Source: Corylus avellana (taxonomy: Eukaryota; Streptophyta; Magnoliopsida; Fagales; Betulaceae). Taken from it: a stretch of 64,000 bases of DNA. Position 1 is the first letter of the stretch, and the number at the start of each line of letters is the position of its first letter. Under the pieces are notes generated by a model. The model searched no databases. It was given only the letters and a program-made list of their open reading frames with translations, and was not told where the DNA came from. Below, piece after piece: positions 47,230 to 60,267 of this stretch. Position numbers and translations under genes: made by a program. The DNA is taken from the NCBI RefSeq assembly GCF_901000735.1, contig NC_081545.1, forward strand, positions 5,819,540 to 5,883,539, written 5' to 3'.

Positions 47230-47620
47230 TTTTTAGCATCCAGATATCCCACATAAAACATTAACCAAATTTTTTTTTTAAAAAAAAAATAAATAAACTA
47301 AAAGAACAGCTAACACAATAAAAAAAAATGAAAACTAAAATTTAAAAACTCACAAAAAGGACCAAAAATAAATTTTTGGCAAAGATCTACGGAACTGCTG
47401 CTTTTGCTATGAGTGCGCTCGATCGCGCTGATGTGCGGAAGGTGCTGCGGCAGATCTGTAAAACAAGCCAAACAAAACAAAAAACAACAAGAAAAATCTT
47501 TTTTTTTTTTTAAGTAACACGAATAAAACAAAACAAATTGCAGAAAAATAAAATCCTAATTATAACTAGTAGAAGAAAAAAACTAATTTAGAAATAAATT
47601 GGTTTCAAAAATTAAACAAT

Positions 47621-47644
47621 TCCCCGGCAACGGCGCCAAAAACT
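47621..47644 (-). promoter_or_regulatory. Primer binding site of the gag-only element
   Basis: The minus strand reads TTTGGCGCCGTTGCCGGGGA beside the 5' LTR, identical to the classic Athila primer site. Confidence 0.9.
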
Positions 47645-48984
47645 TGTTGTGCAAATTTATTTAACTCGCAAGTGCACGAATCAATTGTAGTTTAATGGAT
47701 TGCAAGTGCGAGGTCGATCCCACAGAGAATTGTATTTTTGAAAGAGCAATTTATATCTAAACTAATTAAATCCTAATCTAGTTCCAAAAGGGTTTTGATT
47801 TTTTGAGTTTTGAAAATTAAAGGATAAACATAAACTAAATAAAATAAGTAAATCTAAGGATAAAGGTACTAAGTTTTGGGAATTCACACTCACCAAATCA
47901 TAACAACATACTTTATGTTCATCAATATTAATCCGAAGTTCTCACAAATTAAATCATAGATATGTTTTACTATGCTTCAAAGAATTAATCAAAACCATCC
48001 CATGTATCCATTCATTGACCAAATCACAAAAGGAATCCAAATTAAATTGAAACACCAGATGTATCCTTAGAACAAATCACAAGGGATATCCAATTTTTAT
48101 GAGTTAAAAGCCAAGCAATCAATCATATGAAATTATCTCAAATCATCACATGTATCCTTGAATCACAAGAGATATCCAAGAATCAATCCATACAATTGAT
48201 TAAAAGTAAAACAATTGAAATATAAAACCCAATAAAATCAGAATAATAAAAACTTACATAAAAGTGATGTTGTTCTTCATCGGTGAGGCTTCATCCCCAA
48301 CCTTAGTTGGGAATTTAGCTCCACATAAAAATAAAATCTAAACCTAAACCTAAACCTAAAGAAAAAACTAAACAAAAGAATTTTGCTCTCTGGGATTGTG
48401 TATATTTTCTTGAATGCAAAGAAGTCTATTTATAAGCTTAGGGAAGTCCTAGAAGCCCAAGTAAACCTAGATAATTCGGAGGTCTGTCTCCCAGTTAAAA
48501 TAGAAGTCTGAAATCGGAATAGGATTCGTCCAGATTTGTGTCCTTTAATTGCGGGGCGATTTTGACATAGTAACTGTACGAATTACGAAAATCCTATTTC
48601 ACAACAAATTGTAGTATTTTGAGCTAGCTTTCCAATGCCGTTTGAATCACTTCAATCCGATATTTGAACGGAGAGTATGGTCAAAATACTAAGATGTGTG
48701 CAGAATCTGAATTTGAATCCGATCCGAAATCTTATCAAATCTGAACTTTAATCTGATTTAACCTTTTCTTGGATTTGGTTAGACTTAACCACATCATCTA
48801 GGTCTTCTCAAAGTATGCTTTCTTCCAAACTTCGCATTTTTCCCTTTAAAGCTGTAGTTTTTCTTTAATGACCTACGAAATACTAAAAACACAAAACTAA
48901 CACAAAATATTAAATAACGACACAGCTAAAGGATTAACTAATGTAAATAAAGGGGTCCAAATATGCAATATTTGACACTTATCA
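47645..48984 (-). repeat. 5' LTR of the gag-only element
   Basis: It is 1340 bp, the same length as its partner, and collinear with it. Its right end is followed by the AGTGC duplication. Confidence 0.92.
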
Positions 48985-51900
48985 AGTGCCATATTAAAAC
49001 AGGCAAACTCTCGAAAATCCATCCCCCCCTTCTCCTTGTTGAGTCCCAACCGTCCCCAACTCAACCAATGAATTCGGCTATCATTTGTTTTATGACCCCA
49101 CCAGAACTTCTGCATCAAAGAGTTAATATTGTTATATAGCACTTTTGGGATTTTAAAAACACTCATACTGTACGTCGGAATGGCTTGCACCACTGCCTTC
49201 AATAAAATCTCCTTTCCCGCCTGCGACAAAAACTTTAGCTTCCAATCATTTAGCCGTTTTTCAACCTGGTCAATAATAGCCTTGAACTCCTTCGTTCGTG
49301 ACTTCCCAACCAACGCCGAAAGTCCCAAGTAGGTGTCATATCTTTGGGTCGCCAGAATATTAGCAAGTGCTAAAATGGCTTCCCTATCTGCAGCCGTCGT
49401 ATTACGACTAAAAAATATTGCAGTTTTGGTAGCATTCAACTTTTGGCCTGAAGCTCGTTCATAGAGATTCAAGACACTAGTCAAACAATGCAAATGTGCA
49501 ACATCAGCTCTGCAAAACAATAAACTATCATCAGCAAAAAAGAGGTGATTCAGGCGGGGGCCCGTCTTTAAGGTGGAAACACCCCTCAGAGGTCCATCAC
49601 GATCAGCTCAGGACAACATAGCACTAAGAGCTTCCGCACAGAGAATAAAGAGGTATGGTAAGATGGGATCGCCTTGACGTATACCCTTGGTAGGAATAAT
49701 CGGCCCCACTGGGGTTCCATTAACCAAAACGGAAAATTGAGCTGTACATATGCACATCATGATAAAATTGATCCATGTATTATCAAAACCCATCCTCATC
49801 ACCGCCTCCAGAAAAGACCACTCCACCAGGTCATAAGCCTTGCTCATATCCAACTTGACCGCCATTAAACCTTTCTTCCCATTCATTCTAGATTGCATAG
49901 TGTGAAGGGTTTCATAAGCGGCCAGGATGTTATCCGTGATAAGACGCCCAGGAATAAATGCGCTTTGGAATGGTGATATTATAGCAGGCAACACCTCTTT
50001 TAACCTATTAGCCAACACCTTTGAAATCAACTTATAAAGGACATTATAAAGGCTAATAGGGCGATAATCCGACACAGACACAGGGTTCTTAGACTTGGGT
50101 ATCAGTGCTATATACGTAGAATTTAATTATTTATTCGTAACTCCAAAATTTAAAGAAAAAAGTACAGCATTGCAAACCTCCGGTCCAATCAAAGGCCAAT
50201 TCTTTTGAAAAAAACAACCATTAAATCCATCCGATCCCGAGGCCTTCAGAGGGGCCATTTGATGGAGAGGGGTACTAACATCAGCTGCCATGAAAGGTCT
50301 CAGCAGCCCCACATTCATTTCATCAGTGATTCGTCAGTCAACTGCTTCCAAACATTCCTCCATGTGATCCGGCATTCCAAAAGTAAATAAATCTCTAAAG
50401 TAATCCACAAATGCACCCCCAATAGCTTCTTGAGACTGCATATGGTTCCTTGCCAAATCACACACCATACGGATTGAGTTGGACTTCCTCCGCTGATTTG
50501 CATAGACGTGAAAAAACCGGGTGTTTTTATCTCCATTCCTTAGCCACTCCACCTTCGCACGTTGTTTCCACTTGGGCTCCTCTTGCTCCATTAGGGACTG
50601 CACCTTTTGTTTTATATTTGCAATTTCATCAGCATGCTCCGGTCCCTCCTTATCTTGTAAACCAGCCAAGTGAGAACTCAATTTTTTAATTTCTGTTTCG
50701 GGTCCTTTCTTTTTTTCCTGCCACCTTTTCAGCTCCACTTTGCACCTCCCAAGCTTTTTCAACAGCCCTCCCCATTGGCCAACTCGTGTGTCTCGTGTAT
50801 TCCATGTAGATTTTATAACTTCTGTATAGGTCCCATCCAACGCCCATGCTGCTTCATATGTGAATCTATGTACTGGTCTTCTCATTCGCCACTGTTCATT
50901 GACCACCACAAACAAAGGTAAATGATCAAAACAACAAGATCCCTCCACCAAAATTTCAGCCTGGGGAAATAAAAAACTCCATCCATCATTAACCATTGCT
51001 CTATCCAAATGTTCTTGTATAAAAGCTTCGCCCTCCCAACCATTACTCCAAGTAAATTTGTGCCCCCTGAAACCCAAGTCCACTAACTCATAGTCTGCCA
51101 AAGTAGAGTGGAATTCATCCATTAAGCTTCAATGTCTACCATTCCCACCCCAGTTTTCGGATAAAAACAGAATCTTGTTAAAGTCCCTCACACAAATCCA
51201 AGGCTTAGGATCCATAGTTGCTAGGTATCGAAGGAGACCCGATGCTTCTTTCCGTTTGCTCGCCTCCAGGTGACCATAACAACCCGTGAATTTCCACCAA
51301 CCCACCGAAGGTTTTGTGCTTACTTTCGCATTAATATGGCGCGAACTGTAATTTTGAATTTCCACCTCTACATTCTCCATCCATAGAAGCACCAATCCCC
51401 CACTTTTTCCCACACAATCAACAACTAGCATATTGGGAAAACCCAAACTGCTTCGAATCCGCTCCATTTTAGCTTTCCTTAGAATGGTTTCCATAAGGAA
51501 TACCAATTCGGGTTTCTTTACCTTCACCAACCGGCAAAGTTCTCGAACTGTCAGGGGTTCCCAAGCCCCAGGCAGTTCCAACTCATAATGCTCATTGCAG
51601 TCGGCGGGGCTGGGTACCAGCCACCGCCACTCCCGATCCAATTTCATTCTTTTTACACGCAGCCTCAGTCTCCGCTTGTAACAAATTACGGCCCTTCTTC
51701 CCCGGTCCAGCTCCCACTCCCTTGGCATCATCCGTCTTCCATTTCCCCAATTGTTCCACAAGAGAAGACGGCCTGGCCGGGGTGACACCATGGGCTCTCC
51801 TCTTCCAAGAAAGAGTTTTCCTATCCTTGCCTGGACCAGTTCGCTCACCCAAGGACGTGTTCGCCATATTTTTTTCGACATCAGCAATAGTTGGACCTGG

Positions 51901-52016
51901 ACATGCACTAACCTTGCCATCCGAAACCACGTTGCATTCCAAGCCATGCCCTCCATAATAATTTGGTGCCACCTGATCAAAAATTCTGCCATTTGAAACC
52001 TCGCCTAGATTAGTGA
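48985..52016 (-). mobile_element. LINE (L1-type), 5' part and RT (copy A)
   Basis: On the minus strand the order is the ORF1 tail (51972-51592, ending AGTQPRR-type), the ORF2 start (ATG at 51595, MSIMSWNCLGLGNP, then a frameshift), endonuclease (VKKPELVFLMET, SGGLVLLW), a linker (51122-50334) and RT (50081-49608: YRPISLYNVLYKLISKVLANR, GIRQGDPILPYLF). FADDSLLF near 49530-49550 lies in a shifted frame, and the rest of RT runs to 48897. Several stops and shifts make it inactive. It ends at 52016, where the second duplication copy begins. Confidence 0.88.
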
Positions 52017-53312
52017 AAACAAATATCTAAAAGCAGCATGATTAGTGAAAACAATGACCTTAAAGCCAATTAGGTATGATCTAAACTTCTCCAAAGCAAA
52101 TAAGACAGCTAATAATTCTTTCTCGGTGGTAGAATAATTTAGCTGAGCATCATTCAATGTCCTAGAAGCATAATATATTGCATGAAGTACCTTATTGATT
52201 CTTTGACCCAAGACAGCTCCCAAGGCAAAGTCACTCGCATCGCACATGAGCTCAAATGGTAGACTCCAATCAGGTGCCCTCATTATAGGTGCAGATGTGA
52301 GCAACTTTTTCAACGTGTTGAAGGCAGTCATGCATTCTTTAGTCCATTCAAACTTCGCCTACTTCCCTAGCAATGCACAGAGGGTTCTAGAAATCTTGGA
52401 GAAATCCTTGATGAACCTTCTATAGAACCCGACATGTCCAAGAAAACTCCTCACCCTCTTTACTGTCAGAGGTGGAGAAATTTTGGAGATGATATCTATC
52501 TTGGCCTTATCCACCTCAATGCCCTTGCTTGAAATAGCATGACCCAATACAATGCCTTGTTGAACCATGAAATGACATTTTTCCCAATTGAGCACTAGGT
52601 TGCATTCTTCACACCTCTTGAGAAAATTCTTCAAATGGTGGAGGCATTCATCAAAATTAGACCCAAAAACACTAAATTCATCCATAAATACCTCAATGGT
52701 TTTCTCCACCATGTCTTAAAAAATGCTCATCATGCATCTCTTGAATGTGGCTGGGGCATTGCATAAGCCAAATGGCATCCTTTTGTAGGCGAATGTGCCA
52801 AAAGGACATGTGAAGGTGGTCTTCTCCTGATCCTCTGGTGCTATTGCAATCTGATTATAGCCACTGTACCCATCCAAGAAACAATAGTGGCTATGGCCAG
52901 CTAACCTCTCTAGCATTTGGTCAATGAAGGGTAATGAAAAATGGTCTTTTCTGGTTACCTTGTTCAGTCTTCTATAATCGATGAATACCCTCCACCTAGT
53001 GGTTACTCTTGTGGGTATCAGCTCATCATCTTCATTCTTCACCACTGTGATCCCACTCTTTTTTGGCACTACTTGGACTGGACTGACCCATTTACTGTCT
53101 GAGATGGTATAGATGATGCCCACATCCAGTAGTTTTAATACCGCTGCCTTGACTACCTCCTTCATATGTGGGTTGAGTCTTCTTTGAGCATCCCTAGTTG
53201 GCTTGGCTTCATCTTCAAGAAAGATTTGATCCATGCATTTGGTTGGACTTATTCCCTTGATGTCAGCAATGGTCAATCCCGAAGTAGTTTTATGCTCTCT
53301 AAGCTCTCTCAA
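52017..53312 (-). pseudogene. Athila RT/RNase H (copy B)
   Basis: It is a near-identical copy of 35878-37173, with the same stops and the same FMDE in place of FMDD. The RNase H frame is truncated at the duplication breakpoint. Confidence 0.9.
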
Positions 53313-53357
53313 CAGCTTTTCTTCTTCGTCACAACTCAGATTTGCTGCAATTATGAC

Positions 53358-54371
53358 TTATAGTGTCTTGTTTTCTCCTAAGTAGGCATATGTTAGGTGG
53401 TTTGGCAATTGCTTCAATTCCAGCTTGGGTGCCTGGACAATAGAAGGAACAAGAGAGGTATTAGTAGGTTCAAGAATCTCAAAGGGAGGAGTATACTTAC
53501 TTGAGTATTTTGGAGAGGCCTCAAGGTGATGCACAGTTTCAATGATGTCATTAGTAACATCTTCAGATTTTGGCTCAATGTCCTGCCTTGTGAAACTATG
53601 GGTGAGGGTGGCCTCCAATGGATCTTTATGTTGGTCCTGTAAAACTGGCTCACTAACACCTTGGATCATACAAACATCAAAACATTCTAAATCTCCTTGA
53701 GGTAATTTCAATGCATCGAATATTTTGAACTCTATTGTCTCACCATCTACCTTCATGCTCACAATACCCTTTTTCACACCTATTGTAGTATCAGCAGTTC
53801 TCATAAAGGGTCTTCCTAAGATAATAGGTAAAGGTGATGGCATAGGGGATTCTTCCACATCCAAGACAATGAAATCAGCAGGTAGAATAAATGTACCTAC
53901 CTTTACCAAAACATCCTCAAGTATACCTCTTGCTCGTTTGATGCTTTTGTCTGCCAATTGCAAGGTGATAGAGGTTGGTTGAAGCTCCCTCAATCCTAGC
54001 TTTTCATATACAGTGTAAGGCATCAAATTCACCCCTGCTTCTAAATCCAGTAATGCCTTTTCAAAAGAATGGTCTCCTATCCTGCAAGGAATGGTAAAAC
54101 TACCTGGATTTGTTAGCTTTGGTGGTAATTTTCTTAACAAGACTGCACTTACCTCTTCTGTTAGGGCCACTGTCTCATACTCCTGAAACTTCCTTTTGTT
54201 AGTGCAACAATCCTTTAAAAATTTAGCATATGAAGGAATCTGTTTATTTGCATCTAATAAAGGAATGTTGATTTCTACTTTACCCAAGGTCTCAAAGATA
54301 TCCATGAGTTGCTTTTCTTTCCTTGGTTTGACTAACCTTTGAGGAAAGAGGGGTGCATCTACCATCTCCAT
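53358..54371 (-). pseudogene. Athila protease region (copy B)
   Basis: It is identical in translation to 37219-38232, including the altered DLEAGVN box. Confidence 0.87.
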
Positions 54372-54470
54372 TTTGTTTACCTTTGAAGTTGATGGTCCTT
54401 CTGGAGTTGCTTGAGGTGGCTCTTTAGTTCCAATGACTTTGCCATTCTTGAGAACTGTGATTGCTTCCAG

Positions 54471-55709
54471 CTACTGATGACCCCCTGGATTGGGTATTGT
54501 CTGGGCTGGAAATTCTCCCTGCTTCCTCTCACTCAGCTCCTTTGCCATCTGACCCATTTGCTCTCCCAGTCTTTGAATGGCTTGATCAGTCTTTGTATTG
54601 AATTGTTTTAGATCAGCCGTGAATTGTTGTTGTGAAGTCACCAATTGTCGTAAAAGACTCTTTAGGTCCTCCTCTTCTGGGTCTTGGGCTGGTTGAACTG
54701 TTTGTTGGAAATTTCTTTGTTGTCCTTGAGGGTTCTGAGTGTTCCTACTGTTGCACCATGAGGAATTGGGATGGTTGTGCCACCCTGAATTGTAAGTGTT
54801 GGAATAAGGATTGTTCTTGGGAGGATAAGTGTGCTGTCCCATGTAATTGGCTTGCTCTTGATCTGCAGATGAATACAAAGGGCAGGTCTCAGTAGTGTGA
54901 TCTAAATGAGAACATATGGCACATGCCTGGAGTTGGGTGGTTGGCTGAATAGGAGAGAAGTTTTGAGTAGTCATGGAGTTTACAAGCATATTTAATGTCT
55001 TCTGCAAGGCAGCTATCTGATTTTGCACTCCGCTGTTTTCTTCATACCTGCCTTTGCTCCTTATTCCTTGCCTCCCTCGGGATGGGAATTGTTGGGTGTG
55101 TTCACTCAACATCTCAAAAAGTTTTATGGCTTCCTCACTGCTCTTTTCCATCAGCACACCTCCAGAAGCTGTATCAACAATACCCTTGTTAAAATCATCT
55201 AACCCTTCATAAAAGATTTGTACCTGGTCATCTTGAGATATGTTGTGATTTGGACACTTAAGGAGCATCGCATTGAAGTGATCCCATGCTTCAAAGAAAG
55301 GGTCTCCATCTCTTTGTTCGAATGATTGCAGCTCCCTTCTAAGTTGCCTTGTCCTTTGAGCTGGGAAAAACTTCTTCAGGGACTTGGTGGTTAATTCTTC
55401 CCAAGTATGGATAGAATCTGCAGGCAAGGAATTGTACCACAGTTTAGCATTATCTTTCAAAGAGAAAGGAAAGAGGATTAACCTAAGTCTCTCTGAAGTT
55501 AGGCCTTGGACATGTTGCAACTTGCATAAATCAAAGAATTCTTTAAGATGCAAGTTGGGATCCTCAGTAGCTGTGCCTCTTAAGTGTGTCAACCCATTAA
55601 GGATTTGAGGAGAAATATAATAGCTGCCTTCCACTTCCGGTTGATATGCTATGCATGAAGGTTGATGGAGGTTTGCTAGAACGAATGCCTGCTTCATCGG
55701 TCTCCTCAC
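54471..55709 (-). pseudogene. Athila gag (copy B), fuller version
   Basis: A 412-codon open stretch shows the Athila capsid region (RGTATEDPNLHLKEFFDLC, LKDNAKLWYNSLP, TWEELTTKSLKKFFP) and the knuckle CAICSHLDHTTETC. Upstream of a TGA just before 55709 the frame continues through an acidic segment (NKEEEEEIEMEDLQENP) to about 55900. The true gag start is therefore earlier and the gene is broken by that stop. Confidence 0.88.
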
Positions 55710-56184
55710 TCATGGTGGATTTGCCTCTAATAGTCTTGGCCCAATTGGATTCTCTTGCAAATCTTCCATCTCAATTTCTTCCTCTTCTTCCTTGTTTCTA
55801 GGTCGTTGTCGAATTGTCCACTCAATTTCAGGATCGAGTGGAATAACGGTTGAGGCTTGAGATCGACGACCTTGCTTCAATTGAATTGCTTCTTCAGTCA
55901 GGCAGCTTCAGTGCTGCTAGTCCGAAAGCTCCCTGGAATTGCGCTCGATCATAGGTTGGTGCGTTTGATCGCAATGCACTCGATCACACTCGGCTGACGA
56001 TTGATCGCAAGCACAAAATACTAATCCGCAACTTAAAACAGAAAACATAAAAGTTAAGAAAAACGAAAATCTTTTTGATTTTTAATAACAACTAAATTTA
56101 AAATTGAAAATTAAAATAACACAACTAAAGGAAAATAATTATAAACAAAATTCGCCGCAGTCCCCGACAACGGCACCAAAAACT
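55710..56184 (-). promoter_or_regulatory. Athila leader and primer binding site (copy B)
   Basis: The leader holds the disrupted gag N-terminus (to about 55900) and several CGATC words (55940-56005). The minus-strand primer site at 56161-56184 reads TGGTGCCGTTGTCGGGG, with two changes from the perfect site of the gag-only element, both C to T on the element strand. Confidence 0.8.
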
Positions 56185-57534
56185 TGTTGTTCCATAATTA
56201 CCTACCTAAATTAATAGGCAAATAACTGGATGTTTTAACCGCAAGTGCACGAGGTCAACATAGTAGCATAGTGTGCAAATATGGGGTCATTCCCACGAGG
56301 ACTGCTGAATCTTGTCTAAATTAAATTCCCAGAGTAAAGTAAAACAAAAGATTGGATTTAAATTGACAATGATAAAAAGGTAGGGCTTTGATATCCACCA
56401 CTAATTATATTTAGCTAATATATCAATATGCCAATGTTTTGATCATGTTATGAATATCTAATGTTTGTCAACCTAAGGTCATTGGTGTCTACTCCTTAAG
56501 CTATTGATTTCCCTAAGCAACGAATTAGGCATGGGTGTCTACTCTAATTCTTTTCTTTCTTAAAGGATTTAGCATGGGTGTCTACTAAGTTGTTCTTTAA
56601 GAAAGCCTAAAAAAACTGTGGAAATCGACAAACACATGAGGCCTAGGGCATGGGTGTCTACTCCCGGTTCCCAATATTGATTAACCCAAGAATCCGGTGT
56701 GGATATCTTTTGTTACTTATGTTAAACCCAGGACTCGGTCATCCAAATTGATTTATACCACATGCATATGTTGATCAGGCACACACATATGAGGAATTCA
56801 TGAAACTAGGTATTAATCAAGTTAGACATCATAACAAGATCATCACAAAGGTGCCAATATTGAATATTAACAAAACATAACTAGGGCTTCAATCTAGCCT
56901 TACTAAATAAATTAGCTACACATAGAATTGATGTTAAACATCTTCATAAAATAAAGAAAAGAAAGGAAAAGAATAAACCCGAGACTTGAACTTGAAGAGC
57001 TCCAATTCTTCTCCTTACAAAGCATACCTATTTTAGAGGCTTAAAGGTCTATTGTATAGGCTTTAGAAGTCCTTGACAAACTATTAAACCTAGGAACTTC
57101 GTAGGGTTTCAAAACCTATTACAATTGGAAGTTGGAAAACCCTAATATGGAAAGAATGACACTTTGGCCGCAGCTTTCATGTGTCTCATGCGCAAGGGTG
57201 CAATCGATCGCAACCCGTGTGCGCTCGATCGCAGGTTTGCGATCATGCCTCTTCTGTTCTGCGCTCGAATGCTGATTGCCTGCTTCGTGCTGTGTCTTCT
57301 CTGGTGCTGCGCTCGATCGCAGGTAACCTGTGATCGATCGCAATGTCAGGGGCTCCCATTTTTCCCATCTTATCTCTTTGAGCCAAAATCTTCTAGATTT
57401 ACTTTAGTTTCTTCCGAAAGCCTACAAAAGAGTGGAAAAGGCAAAAATGAATTAAAATGACCTAATTAACTAAAACCAAAGGATTAAAACATTCAAGTTA
57501 AGGGCTGAAAATATGAATATTTTAGCACTTAACA
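56185..57534 (-). repeat. Athila 5' LTR (copy B, complete)
   Basis: This 1350-bp LTR starts TGTTGTTCC and ends CTTAACA, followed by the CTCCA duplication at 57535-57539. Four ATGGGTGTCTACT-like words lie at 56481, 56531, 56574 and 56650. CGATCGCA words cluster at 57190-57345. Confidence 0.92.
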
Positions 57535-58198
57535 CTCCATGAGTTCTTCCACCATCAACCCGTTCCCCCTATTGGCCATTTTGTCAGCCATTTCAGCATA
57601 CTTCCTCTTCAGGTCTCCCAGCTCAGCACTTACATCAGTTTCGTTATGGAGAGTATGGGATCTCTCTAGATGAGATCGGTCGCGATGAGCCCTTCCATGG
57701 CGTCTTTCACAATGAGACCTCTCACGGCGAGGTCTCTCAGGATGAGACCTCTCACCATGGGACCTTTCGTGGTGATCCTCGTTCAAAGCATGGGATTTCT
57801 CGTGATGACCCTTGTTCTAGGCCGTAGTATGACGGCGGCCATGAACGGAGCTCGCACTACCTTCAACCTGCTTGCCTTGGCGGATGAGTTCTCGTCTTTC
57901 CTTTTTACGTCTTTCTTCATGCTCCTTCTCCTGCCTTTCTTCTCGCTCACGCTCCTTTAGGCCATTGCGACCTTCAGCAGCCGTGAGCTTGGTAGCGAGA
58001 TCATCATTCTACTTCTTCAACGCATCCATGGAGGAAGTCATCTGCCTCATGAACTCGATGAGGTCAGGAGGTGTTGCAGCTGTGCCGGGCAGCTCGGCTC
58101 GGCCATCTGGCGGAGGATACGATGCACGTGTAGTTACCATTTCTGATTATTGTCAGGAACTGATGAAAATCTCAACGTAACCACAGACGGCGCCAAAC
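57535..58198 (-). pseudogene. Tat gag N-terminus and primer site (copy B)
   Basis: It duplicates 39376-40039 with the same two stops and the same primer site. Confidence 0.85.
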
Positions 58199-58896
58199 TG
58201 TTAATGCACAATTTTCCGAGGATGAACGTGGCACACTCTCTGAGTAGTATTACGATGTTCGAGGATGCGTCGGGCCTTTGCACAAGAACAAACAATAGGA
58301 TTAGAGTCCCCGGAGGTCTCTTGGCGGGGATATTCTGATGCCTAAGTCAGTGATTTGAAAGAGAGAGAAAAGATGTAAGCAACAATAATGCTTAGATATC
58401 AAGAGTTGCGATTACCTTAGCACTGATGGGTGACTTGTATTTATAGGAATAAAAGGAGTTTGTCCTCCCACACGTCTCGGAGCCTTATCCCTTGATATCT
58501 GCTACGTAGGTATTTAAGAGAGGGATGGTTTGTTAGCTGCTCCGTGATCTTAGTAACCTAAGATCACGGGATAGGTGTTACAGCTTTCGTGTAACGCTAG
58601 GTTAGGGTGTCTGAGTGGGACTCGGTCACATATATCAGCTTAGATGCTAACAACTGATATACATCTTAATTGATATAGATAATCCACGTGTTGGACGATA
58701 TGAATATATATCTCCATGGTAGAATGACCAATTTGTCCCTCAGCCTTTGACTATTTTGGCCCATGTGTTGTGTCTCAGACTGGGAGCCCGAGACCTCCTT
58801 GGGCTAAGCCAACCAAAGGCTTGGCAGGTCCACATATCTGCGGAGTCTTGGGCTTAGGGCCCGTTAGGCCTTATGAAATTGATCCATGACCCAACA
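58199..58896 (-). repeat. Tat 5' LTR (copy B)
   Basis: It duplicates 40040-40737 with one substitution seen (near 58445). Confidence 0.9.
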
Positions 58897-59398
58897 TAAT
58901 ATATGAGATAATGCGTTTACAGATGGGACCATTATACGGTTATCATTTTTCTTTCATATATATATAAAAAGTATAAAAGTTATCATTTAAGAAGTGAAGT
59001 ATGAGAGACGAACATGACCACGCTATTATAGATCTAATGGAGACACTTCCCTTAATTTAATTCCAAGTTTAGTCAACGATTTAAGAAGATTTAAGAAGAT
59101 TTTGAGATTTCGTGTACTTGGACGTTATCAATAATTCAACTCTGGTGGAGCCCTTATTTTAAAAATATTTTGTTTACTTAGAAAATAACATTTCGTTTCA
59201 CATGGCCACGTTGGATCTAATGGGTTTTCCTTTAATTTAATTTAAAGTCAATGATATGCAATGCAGCAATGAGCAGCACTAGTGTGAATAATAATAGGCC
59301 ATCCGCTTCACAGCTACCAAACACAAATCTTCCTTATTTCTACGCTCCAACACCTCTCAACAGCAGCTTTTAGCATTCACTCGATTTACCAACAGCAA

Positions 59399-60267
59399 AT
59401 GGCCAAACCAGCTCTATTCCACATTGCTGCGAGTATCATTAGGAGTTTGGGATTTCTTGCTCTCCAAGAGATTGGACTTCTATGGGGTTTCAAAGATGAG
59501 CTTCAAAAGCTCAAGAACACGGTTTCCACAATCCAAGCTGTGCTTTTGGATGTGGAGGAGAAGCAGACCCACAACCATGGGGTCAAAGATTGGCTTGGGA
59601 AGCTAAAGGATGCCATGTGCGACACCGATGACTTGCTGGATGACTTCTCCACTCAACTTCTATGAAGACAAGTTATGACAGGGGGCAAGAAGATGGCAAA
59701 AGAGGTAAATTCGTATATAAATCTGCATAGATATGATTATATTTTCTGTAACTAATGCATTCCCAGATTTGCATACAAATATTTATCACAACACAAGCTA
59801 GAGGAAATATATATCATTTTACGTAGTTTAAAATTCCTCAACAACATTTCGAAAGAATAAATTCACAACAACAATTTGTTCATTATAACATTAAACCCAA
59901 CTATTCAACAGTACGAAAATTCCAAAAATAACACAATTTGATTGGACTCAAATGGGTGGTTTACAGGTACGCATCTTCTTTTCCAAAAAGAACCAGCTTG
60001 CATATGGCCTTAAAATGGGTCATAAGATCTAGACAGTTAGGGCGAGACTGGATGAAATTGCCGATGATAAGATCAAATTTGGCTTCACTGAGTGCCTTAC
60101 AGTGACACATGAGTTTGAGCATAGGAAAAGAGAAGACACGCACTCTTTTGTTCCTGAGGAACAAGTCATTGGGTGAAAGGGTGAAAAGAAGGCACTTAAA
60201 GAGTTGTTATTGGATTCCAATGTAGAAGAGAGCGTTTTCGTCATTCCCATAGTTGGGATTGGTGGAC
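59399..60267 (+). pseudogene. Third NLR remnant (copy B)
   Basis: It has the same exon 1, 262-bp intron, exon 2, stops and P-loop truncation as 41240-42108, with one substitution seen in the intron. The 500-bp flank before it (58897-59398) duplicates 40738-41239. Confidence 0.9.

Larger units (their letters stand above)
43257..48984 (-). mobile_element. Non-autonomous Athila-like LTR element with gag-only ORF
   Basis: This 5728-bp element sits in the LINE with the perfect duplication AGTGC (43252-43256 and 48985-48989). Both LTRs are 1340 bp (43257-44596 and 47645-48984), starting TGTTGTGC and ending CTTATCA. The minus-strand primer site (47621-47644) is a perfect Athila-type TGGCGCCGTTGCCGGGG. 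A purine tract AGTTTGGGGGTGTT lies inside the 3' LTR. It has one gag-like ORF and no protease, RT or integrase. The empty site is seen at 61411-61415. Confidence 0.92.
52017..57534 (-). mobile_element. Athila element, 5' portion (copy B)
   Basis: This is the duplicate of 35878-39375, here without the gap. It covers RNase H from its middle up through RT, protease, gag, leader, primer site and complete 5' LTR. The 3' half of the element (integrase, non-coding part, 3' LTR) is absent because the duplication begins inside RNase H. Confidence 0.92.
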
